Source of the DNA: JANXLS01 sp038227045
GTDB lineage: Bacteria > Planctomycetota > SZUA-567 > H5-PLA8
Length of the DNA: 64,000 bases
Direction of reading: 5' to 3'
Assembly: GCA_038227045.1 (NCBI GenBank)
Contig: JBBRQD010000002.1
Span: 96,558 to 160,557, forward strand
Positions 1-9,379 of the stretch are shown piece by piece. The notes under the pieces were generated by a model. It was not told where the DNA came from, did no database searches, and worked only from the letters and a program-made list of their open reading frames with translations. A program made the translations under genes and the position numbers. Numbering within the stretch: the first letter of the stretch is position 1; every line of letters starts with the position of its first letter.

Positions 1-421
1 TCGAAGGTCAGCGGATTGCGCGGCTGGAGCGCCTGCGCGTCTTTGCCGGTGCGGCGTTTGTACTGCTCGATAAACGCCGGGAGCGAGGTCGGGTCGGTGT
101 CCCAATCCGCATTGAATTTGAGTTCGCGCATCACGAACCGACGGCGATTGCGAATGAAATCGTCAGGCACTTCCGAATCGGCTTCAGCGCTGTCGCTGGA
201 CTCCGTGCTGAGCGCGGCGAGTTCATCGGAGGACATGCCCACGATGCCCGTGTCAGCCGGAGCATCGCCGGAATTCTTCGCGTCAGGTCCGGCCAGGATC
301 GACGCCCAATTGTCATTCTTGGCGGGAGAAGTCTCCGCGGCGTGCGCGGCGAATGAATAGAGCAGCACGGCGCATGCAGCGGCGGCGCAAGTCCGGCGTG
401 TAAATGAATCCTTTCGTTTCA
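1..421 (-). CDS. DUF4159-like exported protein, 5' part only (runs off left edge)
   Basis: Open frame from ATG at 421 to the window edge (about 140 codons, no stop). The N-terminus is a signal peptide: basic MKRKDSFTRR, a hydrophobic stretch and an AHA cleavage-like site near residue 28. An acidic Ser/Ala-rich linker follows, then from about residue 100 a segment FVMRELKFNADWDTDPTSLP that resembles the start of DUF4159 domains, which are often the last gene of MoxR/DUF58/BatA clusters. The upstream gene stops 17 bases earlier and GGAG stands about 8 bases before the ATG, so it is the distal gene of the operon that starts at moxR. The domain name is a recollection from the first 40 residues only; the family's C-terminal half is outside the window. 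Confidence 0.65.
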
Positions 422-438
422 TCTCGTTCGTCTCCAAT

Positions 439-2322
439 TCACTTTCCTTTTGGGCTGGCTGGCGCAGCCTTGATTACGTGCAGGCTGTCGAAATAATCCT
501 GCATTAATTGCTGATCGGAACCTTTGACGCCGTCACCGACCTGCGACGCTTCGAGCAATTTTGCAGCGACTTTTGCGGCCGGTTCGCTTTCGGGAGAACT
601 GCGCGGCGGAATCTCGCGTTTGCTCAGCGACGCGACTTGCAGCGATTCATACCATTGTGTCGACCAATCGTCTTTGTAGACGGCCTCGTTGAACAATTCT
701 TCCTGCGTGACCACGGCGATGCGGTACGCCGGAGTGGAGGCTTTGTGCGGACCTTTCGCGGGCTCCAAATTGTAAGCGTCTTCAACCTCGGCGGAGATGA
801 TGATGCGGTCGCCAACGACGGCTCCGATGTCCGAGAGTCTCAGCATCGCGAGCTGCGGGATATCCGCGCGCGGCAGAGCGAATTGAATTTCCTTTCGATC
901 CTTTTTTTTCTCCGTGCCATTTTCGAGTTCTTCGATGCGGTACTTCAGCGTCACTTTTGAAATGCCATAGTCGTCGCTTGCTTTGATGGCCACTGGAATG
1001 CCGCCGAGATTCTGTTCCAGCACGTGAAGCTCATCCGCGCTGCTGCGATGCGGCAAGCCAATAAAGGAGACTTTCGGCGCTTGATCTTTGACGATTATCA
1101 ACTCGTAAGCGTGACTGACATCGGCGTTGGCGAAGCCGAATTCATCGGTCAAGCGCAGCGTGTACGATTCCTTGATTTCAAGGTCGCTGGATTCCAGCCA
1201 TTTGGCGTCGTCCAGCCGAATGATCGCTTTCGCAAAAGTACCGGCGACTTTCATGGCGTCGGGTTGCTTCAGGAATGTTCCGGCCATCGACGCGGTCTTC
1301 AACGGCTTGTTCGTTTCGATGGTCAGGACAATGGTGCTGCCAAAAAGGGATTTCAAATTTCCGTCGCTGCGCGGCTGAACGATGGTGCCACGGCGAACGT
1401 ATTCGGGCATTTCGTATTCGACCGTCACGTTCGTAATGCGCGGCGTTTCAGTGACGACGACGTTGACGTCATCGCTTTCGATTTGCCCGGCGGCGAAATG
1501 GAACTGGAACGGCTTCTTCACGTCCCTGGCGACGTATTCCGCCGCACCGGCTGCGTCAACCGTGACCGGGATGGTGCGCCATTCTGTTGCGTCTTTGTCG
1601 CGAATGAGCAGAGACATCGAGTCGTTCCGAAAACCTTGCTGGCGCGCGCGAATGCTCACGTCGCTGCCCACTAAATACGCGGGCTTGTCCAGCGGATCGA
1701 CGACGATTTTAGCGCCAGCGACTTTCTGCGCGACGTTGCGCAGATCGGCCCAGGCTGTGGCCATGCTCCAAAATGCGTCGCGGATTCCGGCCGGGTTGTA
1801 GGCAATTGCGCCGATCCACAGTGCGAACGTCAGCAAGGCCAGCATGATTTGCCGTTGCGTCGCGCGCCGATCGACGACCGTGCGGAAATCTTCGGTGCGC
1901 GTGGATTCTTGCGCGTGCAAGATGAGCGCCTGGATCATGTCTGAATCGAAACGCGGCTTCGCTGAATGCAAATCGGCATAAGTCTCCAACGCGCTGACGA
2001 TTTTGCTTCTGAATTCGGGCCTCTTGGCTTCCACAAGCAGCGCGGCGCGCGTCGGGCTGTAGCGCTCCATTAATGGGAGCACAATCCAGCGCCATCCCCA
2101 GTAAACGATGCCGATACCGAGCAGCGGAATCACGAACAGGCGCAGCCAAAACGTCAGGCCAATCGCAAGCTGCACAAACAGAATCAGCAGCAACGGGACG
2201 CCGATCCGCCAGCACAGTCGCCCCGCGCCTTCCATGAACGCGCAGCGCTTATGGAGCGCGGCGACGGCGGCGACGCGCGCGTGGATTGTTTCGTAGGACG
2301 TTTTGACATCGGCGGAGATCAT
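439..2322 (-). CDS. DUF4175-like membrane protein of the BatA/MoxR cluster
   Basis: 627 residues. Two or three hydrophobic helices lie near residues 35-80 and another near 160-175, followed by a long extracytoplasmic part rich in beta-strand-like segments with repeated Ig-like units (about 200-560) and a hydrophilic Ser/Pro/Ala-rich tail. Proteins of this layout (DUF4175-like) occur with MoxR, DUF58 and vWA proteins in PVC bacteria; no catalytic motif is visible. The ATG overlaps the stop of the upstream vWA gene (TAATG at 2320-2324), which implies translational coupling. The molecular role is unknown; a structural or regulatory envelope role is inferred from context only. Confidence 0.7.
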   Translation of the reverse strand: MISADVKTSYETIHARVAAVAALHKRCAFMEGAGRLCWRIGVPLLLILFVQLAIGLTFWLRLFVIPLLGIGIVYWGWRWIVLPLMERYSPTRAALLVEAKRPEFRSKIVSALETYADLHSAKPRFDSDMIQALILHAQESTRTEDFRTVVDRRATQRQIMLALLTFALWIGAIAYNPAGIRDAFWSMATAWADLRNVAQKVAGAKIVVDPLDKPAYLVGSDVSIRARQQGFRNDSMSLLIRDKDATEWRTIPVTVDAAGAAEYVARDVKKPFQFHFAAGQIESDDVNVVVTETPRITNVTVEYEMPEYVRRGTIVQPRSDGNLKSLFGSTIVLTIETNKPLKTASMAGTFLKQPDAMKVAGTFAKAIIRLDDAKWLESSDLEIKESYTLRLTDEFGFANADVSHAYELIIVKDQAPKVSFIGLPHRSSADELHVLEQNLGGIPVAIKASDDYGISKVTLKYRIEELENGTEKKKDRKEIQFALPRADIPQLAMLRLSDIGAVVGDRIIISAEVEDAYNLEPAKGPHKASTPAYRIAVVTQEELFNEAVYKDDWSTQWYESLQVASLSKREIPPRSSPESEPAAKVAAKLLEASQVGDGVKGSDQQLMQDYFDSLHVIKAAPASPKGK

Positions 2323-4622
2323 TAGGCAAGCCCTCGCCGTTTACGGAACAACCATTCGAGTGACAGACACAGCACGAGAATAATCGGCAGACCGTACGAT
2401 TGCCAGAGGTTCAGAACCAGCGGCTGCGCCACGACGGTCGCCGGGCGTTCAGGGAGTTTCAACGATTTCCAATCGCGAAGGGACGCGACGGTGCCTCCTC
2501 TTTTTTGAGCGAGCGCGGCCAGCGCTTTTGCATCCGGCCGGACACGCTTGAATTCTTCGCGCGACTCCGCGACATTCCACGTCGCTTCTCTTTTTTGCGG
2601 CTGATCCGAACGTGTCGCAATCTCGACGCTGACTTTGTGCAGGCCACTCGCGCGGGGAGCGAACGTCACGGCGTAACGTCCGGGGGTGGCGGGATCAGAA
2701 GCTGAGCGCGCGACGATGCGTTCGCCGGAGGGCGTCGCGATGGCGAAATCGGCGGTTGCGTCCAGCAGCGGATTGCCGTCCGGATCGCGCACGAAAATGG
2801 AAAACGTCGCCGGGCGGCCGGTTTCGAGCACCGCGTCGTCGCAGACAATCGAGCCGACCGATTTCGCGCTGCGCGGATCGTTGGCGAGCCAGCGCGCGAT
2901 CAGGCTCCAATAGCGGCGGTGATAGTCGATGTCCGTTTTGCGCGCGAGCCGCCAGTGCCAGGTGCCGTCTAGCGCGGTTGAAAAAACGTGCCCGCGGCCG
3001 TACTGCCACGCGGCAGAAATTGGGCGCGAGCCATTGCGCGTGCGCTGCGTCGGATGCGCCATCAAAAGAGTCGCGCCGGCTTTGACTCCGGCAATCGCGT
3101 TGCCGCCTTCGACCCAGGGAAGGCCCGACCATGCTTTTTCATTTTTTTCAGGATCGAATTCGATCTGCATCAGCGGATGCATCAAGCCTTGCGTGGTCAC
3201 CTGGACGTTGAACCGGTTGACCAGTTGAAGCTTTTTTTCATGCGCGATTTCGAACGGCACCATGCGCGAAATGACGGTGTCTTCGTAATTTCCAGCGCCG
3301 TACACTTTGAGTCCGCCGAGCGTCGCCAGTCCTCCGCCGTGCTGCCTGACAAACGCATCGACCAGCGCGAACCGCCCGCCTTGCTCGAAGACTTTGCGTT
3401 CCAGATCGCCCAGGATCAGCACGTCGAAATAATTCAATTCGTCCTGTGAATCGGGAAATCCGTTCTTTGGGTTTTTCAACACGGGCTTGCCGTCGGGGCG
3501 CGCCGCCGGACCTTGATAGAACCATTCCTGATCGCCGAGCCGCACGATTCCGTGAAAATCTATTGCGGGGTCGGCCTCGAGAACTTCCTTCGCATAGCGA
3601 TATTCCCAACTCGGCTCGCCCTCCACGAAGAGCACGCGGATCTTTTCGGGGCGCACATCGAGGTTGAACGCGATGCTGTTGTTCTTGTCCGTCAATTCGC
3701 CGGGCATGGGCGCGATGCGCAGAATGTAATGTTGAATTCCGGGTTCCGGCGCTTGAAATTCCACTCGCGCGACCGTCGGCGCGGCGCCCGGCTTCAGCGC
3801 GATTTTCGAGCTGGCGACCGGTTTTTCGACTCCATTTTGGACGAGCACCAACTGCAGCGCCGCGTCACCTTCAATTCCCAGCGAACGAATTTGCGCGGAA
3901 ATCAGTGCGCGGTCGTTTTGATAGACGTACGGCGGCACGGACACGTCTTCAACGCTCACATCGCGGATGTTCTCGCCGTCGCCGAACGTCAATGCGCCAA
4001 TGGGCACTTGAACTTCGTCGGCGACGCGCGCAAGGTCGGCCGCGCCTTCGGGCTGCACGCCGTCGGAGATCAACAAAATATCCGAGACCGGGCGGTCCGC
4101 AAATCGCGACACTTGTTGAATGATGGCCTTGCCAAGATCCTGCGGCAATGTCGGTACAGTCGAACTGGAATTCAGCCATGAGTCGTTTGCTTCAAGGCCG
4201 GACGTTCGGTCGATGCGTACGGCATAATGCTTCTGAAGCATGTCGATCAATCCATGTGAAAGCGCATCCTTCGCGAGCGCCATGCGGGTCTGGCCACCGT
4301 CCGAGTCCGGCAATTCCATGCTGGGAGAATCGTCGATGAGCACGAGCATCTCCGGGTTGCGGGTTTTCATGACGCTGACGTTCAGCACTGCGCCTGCCGC
4401 CATGATCAGCATGGCCACGAACGCCAGAAGACGCAGACCCGCGAGGGCGATGCGCGTGCGAAGCCGCAGGCCTTCCGACGTGCGGTAATAGCAGAACGCC
4501 GAGGCCATCGCGACCAAGGGCAGTCCGATCCACAGCAGCGCGCGGCCGCCCGGCGCGAAGCTCCAATGCGCCCCGCCGATCCGCGAACCGAGGGCGCTCC
4601 ATTCACCGTGCAGGAGCAACAT
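2322..4622 (-). CDS. vWA / glutamine-amidotransferase-like membrane protein
   Basis: About 766 residues. Two hydrophobic segments near the N-terminus (around WIGLPLVAMASAF and LRLLAFVAMLIMAAGAVL) precede a von Willebrand factor A domain with the MIDAS-type motif DDSPS. After an Ig-like part comes a class I GATase-like fold region (FVEGEPSWEYRYAKEVL ... LILGDLERKVF ... GGLATLGGLKVYG) that lacks an evident nucleophilic Cys. A last helix and a basic tail (LEWLFRKRR) end the protein. The frame stays open to an ATG at 4742, but that would overlap the upstream BatA gene by 62 bases and add an Arg-rich, non-conserved leader. ATG 4622 was chosen; a TTG at 4643 has GGAGG at 7 bases and GTG 4637 is also possible. 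Same operon as its neighbours; probably membrane signalling or protein assembly. Confidence 0.8.
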   Translation of the reverse strand: MLLLHGEWSALGSRIGGAHWSFAPGGRALLWIGLPLVAMASAFCYYRTSEGLRLRTRIALAGLRLLAFVAMLIMAAGAVLNVSVMKTRNPEMLVLIDDSPSMELPDSDGGQTRMALAKDALSHGLIDMLQKHYAVRIDRTSGLEANDSWLNSSSTVPTLPQDLGKAIIQQVSRFADRPVSDILLISDGVQPEGAADLARVADEVQVPIGALTFGDGENIRDVSVEDVSVPPYVYQNDRALISAQIRSLGIEGDAALQLVLVQNGVEKPVASSKIALKPGAAPTVARVEFQAPEPGIQHYILRIAPMPGELTDKNNSIAFNLDVRPEKIRVLFVEGEPSWEYRYAKEVLEADPAIDFHGIVRLGDQEWFYQGPAARPDGKPVLKNPKNGFPDSQDELNYFDVLILGDLERKVFEQGGRFALVDAFVRQHGGGLATLGGLKVYGAGNYEDTVISRMVPFEIAHEKKLQLVNRFNVQVTTQGLMHPLMQIEFDPEKNEKAWSGLPWVEGGNAIAGVKAGATLLMAHPTQRTRNGSRPISAAWQYGRGHVFSTALDGTWHWRLARKTDIDYHRRYWSLIARWLANDPRSAKSVGSIVCDDAVLETGRPATFSIFVRDPDGNPLLDATADFAIATPSGERIVARSASDPATPGRYAVTFAPRASGLHKVSVEIATRSDQPQKREATWNVAESREEFKRVRPDAKALAALAQKRGGTVASLRDWKSLKLPERPATVVAQPLVLNLWQSYGLPIILVLCLSLEWLFRKRRGLA

Positions 4623-4680
4623 TATTCGAGCCAACACTTCCAACGTCCGTCCTCCAAGCGCGCGAGAATTCCGCGCGGTG

Positions 4681-7158
4681 TCAATTCGCCGTCTCGCTGC
4701 GCGAGCGTGCCGCGACGACGGTTTCAAGCAGTAGAAACACAAGCGCCGCGCACAGAAGAATGCGCCACAATTCGCGTCCAGTGGTCAGTTCATCGGCGAT
4801 CGCGATACCCGATTCGCCGTCCGCGTCCGTCAGATGTTTGGCTGAGACTTTTGCGCCGGAGAACAGTGCGGCGGCATCGGCCATGGGCATCGATCCCTGT
4901 GTGCTCTCACGGTCGCCGTGGTTGACCGATACGGGGGCCATACGCGCGCCCAAACCAGGTTCGCGGATCAGTCCCTCCGCCGCGCCCGGTTGAACGCTGA
5001 GCAGAAAATGTCCTGTTTCAGTGGCGCGCGGAAGAATGACGCTCGCCGCGGCGATTGACGCGCCGTCCGTTCGATTCCACGGCAGCGATACATATCCGAC
5101 GCCTTTTTCTTTTTGAATCAACCGAAACAATGCCGGTGTTCCGGTTGCGAGTTCGGACGGCACCAATGCCGACGCGCCTTCACCTACGATTCGATTCGGT
5201 TCGAGAGCCAGCGCGACGGCCGGATTGCCGAGGTATTTTACGAGCGTGCGCGTCAGGATCACGAACGCCGGGCGCAAAGGCCAATCGCTGTCCGACACGT
5301 GGCTGCCAACCGCCGACAAAATCACCGTTCCTTTTCCGACACGTCCTTGAACGAGTGCCGGAAACGACGGCGCGGACAGACTTGCGAGCACGCGCGTGCC
5401 GGGCTGTGTGTCGGGTTCGAGCGCGATCCACGTGTTGGTGCTGAGCGCGTTGAGTCCCCCGCCGATGCGCTGCTTCACGCCGGCGACGGCGGGCGCGTCG
5501 TCCGCGAGCGAGGTCACGTAGGCGAAGTTTCCGGTCTTCCGTTCGAGCAGTTTTGCCGGCAGGAAACCCCACGCGTTGTAATCGTCGAGGACTGCCTTTG
5601 AGCCTGGAAAAATCACTAGTCCACCGCCGTCGCTGACGAAGCGGTGCAGTTTTTCGCGCGCGTCGGGTTCCAGCGTCGTGATGCCGCACAGAACAATCAC
5701 GCTGTATTGGAATAACTGCTGGTTCTTCAGATCGTTCGCATCGCAATCGCGCACATCGACGAGATTCTCACCCTGTCCCGCCGTCGCCGAATCGGATGCC
5801 GGGCGGGGCGCGAGCGCGTTCATGACGAAAAATGTTTCACGGTCGGAGAGCGCCGCGCCCGGGGCTCCGTTGACGCACAGCGTCGTCACTGGCGGCCGGA
5901 CGCCGATTTGGAAATGCCAACTGTTGTCGTAGTCGAACGTGTCCGTGGAACTTTTCAAAATGGCCGAGCACAACAAATTTCGTTCGCGGGTCATCGCCGA
6001 GATTGGAAATGAAACGAGCATCGACGTGCTGGCAGCCAACGGCGGAATTTCGATCTTTGCGGCCTGAGCGCGGTCTCCAACCACGATGCTGAGCGCGGCG
6101 GTTTCGGACGGCCGGTTTCCATAATTGCGGATCGTGGCCGTACACATGACGCTCTGGCCGAGCACGACTTCACGCGCCGCGGGCGTGACATTTTCGATGG
6201 CCAGATTCGCGCCTGCTTCAGCCGGCGGATCGATGGCGCCGAGGGTCACCGATAGTCCTTCGAGTCCTTCAAATTTTTCACCCTGCCATTTGCTTTTTTG
6301 CAGATCGCTGAGAACGACAATGCGCCGTTCGCCATCGTGCGACTCGCGCAGCACACGCGCCGCTTTCGCAACCGAGGTACGCACATCACCGGGCACTGCG
6401 GACACGCGCGCGTTTTCCAATTGCGCACGAATTTGCCCAATCGAATAATGGAGCCGCGGTTCCGACGGTTCGAGCGGAACGAGTGCCAATGCCAGGCCAG
6501 CCGGTGCGCGGTCAATTGCGGCGAGAAGGCGCGCCGAATCAGCGTCGAACTCCGGGCGCGACCACTCCGCCCCAGTCGTTTCGGCAGTGCCCGCCGCACC
6601 CGGCTTTTCCTCGGCCAACAGCGCCAGCCGCTGCCCTGTTCTCACTGCGAGTTCGCGTTTCAATGCTTCTTTATCCGATGTATAAAGGGGCGTCGAGGCT
6701 CCGGCCGTCAGGATCAATTCCACCCGATCGCGCGCATCTCCCGCATCAGCTTGTGCGGATTCGCCCGTATTCGATTGCAATGCATCGAGCACCGCCGTGG
6801 CCGCTGTTTTGGCGCGATCAAAGAGTGTCTTGCCATCGCGCATTCGGCCCATGCTCGGCGAATTGTCGAGGACAATCGCTACGGAACGGCGGCGCTCCCC
6901 GATGCCGCCGGAGCCTGTCGTTTGAAAAAACGGACGCGCCAATCCAAGCATCAACGCAATCAGGGCCAGTACGCGCAGCGCCAGAAGAATGCGGTCGATC
7001 AGCTTGCGCTGAATGACGTTGTGCTTGACTGTTTTATCGAAGAAGCGAAGCGTCGTGAAGCGCCGGTCTGGATAACGCTGCCGGTGAATGAGATGAATGA
7101 GCACCGGCACTGCCACTGCGGCGAGTCCGAACAAAAATCCGACAGCGAGGAAATTCAA
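4681..7158 (-). CDS. BatA-domain / vWA membrane protein
   Basis: 825 residues. The N-terminus is a textbook BatA module: a membrane helix (FLFGLAAVAVPVLIHLIHRQ), the RRFTTLRFF segment, then a second helix (LLALRVLALIALMLGLARPFF). It runs straight into a vWA domain with the MIDAS motif DNSPS (about residue 100). Ig-like regions, a second alpha/beta region around 440-640 and a C-terminal helix (LLCAALVFLLLETVVAA) complete it. The family belongs to the Bacteroides aerotolerance (Bat) type of operons, where MoxR ATPases and DUF58/vWA proteins act together at the membrane. The start lies directly next to the stop of the DUF58 gene (7159), so the two are probably coupled. Confidence 0.85.
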   Translation of the reverse strand: MNFLAVGFLFGLAAVAVPVLIHLIHRQRYPDRRFTTLRFFDKTVKHNVIQRKLIDRILLALRVLALIALMLGLARPFFQTTGSGGIGERRRSVAIVLDNSPSMGRMRDGKTLFDRAKTAATAVLDALQSNTGESAQADAGDARDRVELILTAGASTPLYTSDKEALKRELAVRTGQRLALLAEEKPGAAGTAETTGAEWSRPEFDADSARLLAAIDRAPAGLALALVPLEPSEPRLHYSIGQIRAQLENARVSAVPGDVRTSVAKAARVLRESHDGERRIVVLSDLQKSKWQGEKFEGLEGLSVTLGAIDPPAEAGANLAIENVTPAAREVVLGQSVMCTATIRNYGNRPSETAALSIVVGDRAQAAKIEIPPLAASTSMLVSFPISAMTRERNLLCSAILKSSTDTFDYDNSWHFQIGVRPPVTTLCVNGAPGAALSDRETFFVMNALAPRPASDSATAGQGENLVDVRDCDANDLKNQQLFQYSVIVLCGITTLEPDAREKLHRFVSDGGGLVIFPGSKAVLDDYNAWGFLPAKLLERKTGNFAYVTSLADDAPAVAGVKQRIGGGLNALSTNTWIALEPDTQPGTRVLASLSAPSFPALVQGRVGKGTVILSAVGSHVSDSDWPLRPAFVILTRTLVKYLGNPAVALALEPNRIVGEGASALVPSELATGTPALFRLIQKEKGVGYVSLPWNRTDGASIAAASVILPRATETGHFLLSVQPGAAEGLIREPGLGARMAPVSVNHGDRESTQGSMPMADAAALFSGAKVSAKHLTDADGESGIAIADELTTGRELWRILLCAALVFLLLETVVAARSRSETAN

Positions 7159-8058
7159 CTATCTCGTCCTCCGCGCGCGGAAGGAGAAGAAGTTCGAGAT
7201 GGTCGTTTCAATGGGCTGCGATGTGCGAACGAGATTGTAGTCGATGTTTGTTTTCAACAAGCCTTCGCGCAATTCACCGCAAAATGCCGCAACGCGGCTC
7301 GTGTAAACGGAACGGAATCCCGCGGGGTCCAACGCCAGCCGGGAGCCGGTTTCCAATTCGAGGAAATTCGCCAGTTCGTTGTACGGCAGATCGAGTTCGC
7401 TGTCGTCGAGCACGTGAAAGACGATCACGTCGTGTTTCATGTGCTGGAAATGGCGCAGCGCCGTCAGCATGCTCTGCGGATCGTCGAGCATGTCGCTGAT
7501 CAGGATAATCATGCCGCGCGTTTTGATCGTATCCGCAAGATGGTGGCAGACGGCGGAAACGTTGGTGGAGCCTCCCGGCTTGATCCCGGCGAGCGCGTGC
7601 AGAATCAACCGCAAATGCTGGCGGCTGCCGCGGGGCGGAATGTACGTGCGGACTTTGCTGTCGAAATTGACCAGGCCCGCCATGTCGTTCTGATGGATCA
7701 ACAAATACGAAATGGTGGCGGCCATAAAGGAGCCGTATGCCAGCTTTGTCATTCTCCCGTCGCCGAAGTCCATCGATTTCGAACTGTCGAGAATAATGGT
7801 GGCTTTGAGCTGGCTTTCCATTTCAAAGCGCTTGACGTAGTACTTGTCTTTGCGCGCCCAGACGCGCCAGTCGACAGAACGCAAATCGTCCCCCGGCGCA
7901 TATTCGCGATGATCTACGAATTCGACGCTGTAGCCAAAATCGGGACTCTTGTGATATCCGACGAACGCGCCCCGGACGAGCTTGCGCGCGACCACCTCCA
8001 AGTTCGGCAGCTTGGCGAGCAAGTCCGGATCGAGAAATTTTGAGCCTACTGTTTTCAT
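7159..8058 (-). CDS. DUF58 domain protein
   Basis: 299 residues, usual length for the family. It has the DUF58 signature segments GYHKSPDFGYSVEFVDHREYAPGDDLRSVDWRVWAR (key residues: E/F-x-D-x-R-x-Y-x-x-G-D-D, DWRVWAR) and a vWA-like fold with DSSKSMDFG as a MIDAS-like DxSxS motif. DUF58 proteins are soluble partners of MoxR ATPases. The gene sits between moxR and the BatA gene and ends one base before the BatA ATG. The 92-base gap to moxR is filled by a palindromic repeat (8061-8150), so moxR and this gene may still be cotranscribed. Confidence 0.92.
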   Translation of the reverse strand: MKTVGSKFLDPDLLAKLPNLEVVARKLVRGAFVGYHKSPDFGYSVEFVDHREYAPGDDLRSVDWRVWARKDKYYVKRFEMESQLKATIILDSSKSMDFGDGRMTKLAYGSFMAATISYLLIHQNDMAGLVNFDSKVRTYIPPRGSRQHLRLILHALAGIKPGGSTNVSAVCHHLADTIKTRGMIILISDMLDDPQSMLTALRHFQHMKHDVIVFHVLDDSELDLPYNELANFLELETGSRLALDPAGFRSVYTSRVAAFCGELREGLLKTNIDYNLVRTSQPIETTISNFFSFRARRTR

Positions 8059-8060
8059 AG

Positions 8061-8150
8061 GAAAGTGGCTGGGCCGTCTCGGCCCGGCAGTCGTTGATGC
8101 ACAATTTTGTTTTTAATTATTTGTGGGGCCGGGACGGCCCCACCACTTTC
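8061..8150. repeat. Paired palindromic repeat (GAAAGTGG / GGGCCGGGACGGCCC type)
   Basis: The outer arms GAAAGTGG (8061-8068) and CCACTTTC (8143-8150) are inverted. Inside each arm is its own palindrome, GGGCCGTCTCGGCCC (8071-8085) and GGGGCCGGGACGGCCCC (8125-8141). The right arm touches the moxR stop codon (8151). Related single copies are at 22846-22871 and 37681-37707. Confidence 0.85.
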
Positions 8151-9170
8151 TTATTCTTTCGGCTCGGGGACAACCTCGATCAATTGCTTGACGATCTGCA
8201 CCGAATCCATGCCTTCGGCTTCGGCGGCGAAATTGGGCACGACGCGATGCCGCAGAACGCTGACGGCGCATGCCCGGATGTCCTGCGTCGAGACATAGAA
8301 ATTGCCGTTCAAGATTGCGCGCGCTTTGCCGCCGAGAATTAAATTCTGCACGGCACGCGGACCCGCGCCCCATTGCAGCCACTGCTTGGCGACTTTCGAA
8401 CCGTCGGGTTCGCCCGGGCGAGTTGCACGCACGAGTTTGGTCGCATAGGCTGAGACGTGGCGCGCAACCGGAACCTTGCGCACCAACGCTTGAGCGCGGA
8501 CGATGTCGGCGGCGGTCATGACCGAATTCAGCTCCGGCTTGGCGTCGATGGTGGTCTGTTCGCCGATGAGGATTTCTTCGTCCTCTTTGGGATAGCCGAG
8601 GTAAATGTTGAACATGAAGCGATCCTGCTGCGCTTCCGGCAACGGATAAGTGCCTTCCTGTTCGATCGGGTTTTGCGTGGCCAGCACGAGAAACGGTTCG
8701 TCGAGTTTATACGTTTTGTTTCCGACGGTCACTTCGCGTTCCTGCATGGCCTGCAGCAGAGCGGCCTGCGTTTTCGGCGGCGTTCTGTTGATTTCGTCGG
8801 CCAGCACGAAATTTGAAAACAGCGGGCCGGGCAGGAATTTCAAATGGCGTTCGCCGGTCTTGACATCTTCTTCGATGATGTCGGTGCCGGTGATGTCGGA
8901 CGGCATCAGATCGGGCGTGAACTGGATGCGCTTATACTTCAGATCCAGCACGCGCGAAATGGTCGCGACCAGCAGCGTCTTCGCCAGTCCAGGCACGCCC
9001 ACGAGCAGCGCATGGCCGCGGCTGAAGAGGCAGGTCAACACGTCGTCGACCACGTCCTGCTGCCCAATGATTACTTTCCGCACTTCGCCGAGAATTGCTT
9101 CGCGCGACTTTTTAATGCTTGCAACCGCCTGAAGCGCGTCGCCCGTACCTTTCGAATCATCACCCGCCAT
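8151..9170 (-). CDS. MoxR-family AAA+ ATPase
   Basis: 339 residues, normal for MoxR. Walker A is GVPGLAKT (about residue 59), Walker B is in FVLADEINRTPPKTQAALL, sensor 1 is VLATQNPIEQEGTYPLPEAQQDRF. These are the classical MoxR motifs. MoxR ATPases are thought to act as chaperones that mature or regulate vWA/DUF58 partner proteins, all of which follow in this operon. GGGAG sits 6 bases before the ATG. It is the first gene of the minus-strand operon; the divergent permease gene begins at 9380, so the operon promoter should lie in 9171-9379. Confidence 0.95.
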   Translation of the reverse strand: MAGDDSKGTGDALQAVASIKKSREAILGEVRKVIIGQQDVVDDVLTCLFSRGHALLVGVPGLAKTLLVATISRVLDLKYKRIQFTPDLMPSDITGTDIIEEDVKTGERHLKFLPGPLFSNFVLADEINRTPPKTQAALLQAMQEREVTVGNKTYKLDEPFLVLATQNPIEQEGTYPLPEAQQDRFMFNIYLGYPKEDEEILIGEQTTIDAKPELNSVMTAADIVRAQALVRKVPVARHVSAYATKLVRATRPGEPDGSKVAKQWLQWGAGPRAVQNLILGGKARAILNGNFYVSTQDIRACAVSVLRHRVVPNFAAEAEGMDSVQIVKQLIEVVPEPKE

Positions 9171-9379
9171 CGATTTCTCCCGTTTGAATTTTTTGTAGTA
9201 GTCGTTACACCGCGCGCTGAATCGCAGGTCATCATTAACAATCGATTTTTTACGATTCTATTTTTTTTCGATGTATACAATAAAAGTTGAACGCCGCTCG
9301 AGTTGGGCAACCGCTCACGATGTAACAATTGCGGGTTTCAAATTGGTTTATTTTGCGCGATTAAGGGAATAATTTATCG
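9171..9379. promoter_or_regulatory. Divergent intergenic region between moxR and the permease gene
   Basis: 209 bases between two divergent starts, AT-rich in the middle (9236-9290) compared with its surroundings. It must hold the promoters of both units, but I could not assign -35/-10 boxes with confidence. Confidence 0.4.

Noticed and set aside
6298..8043. 581-codon plus-strand frame across the BatA and DUF58 genes
   Set aside because: Antisense shadow of two conserved genes; no ribosome site or family motif.
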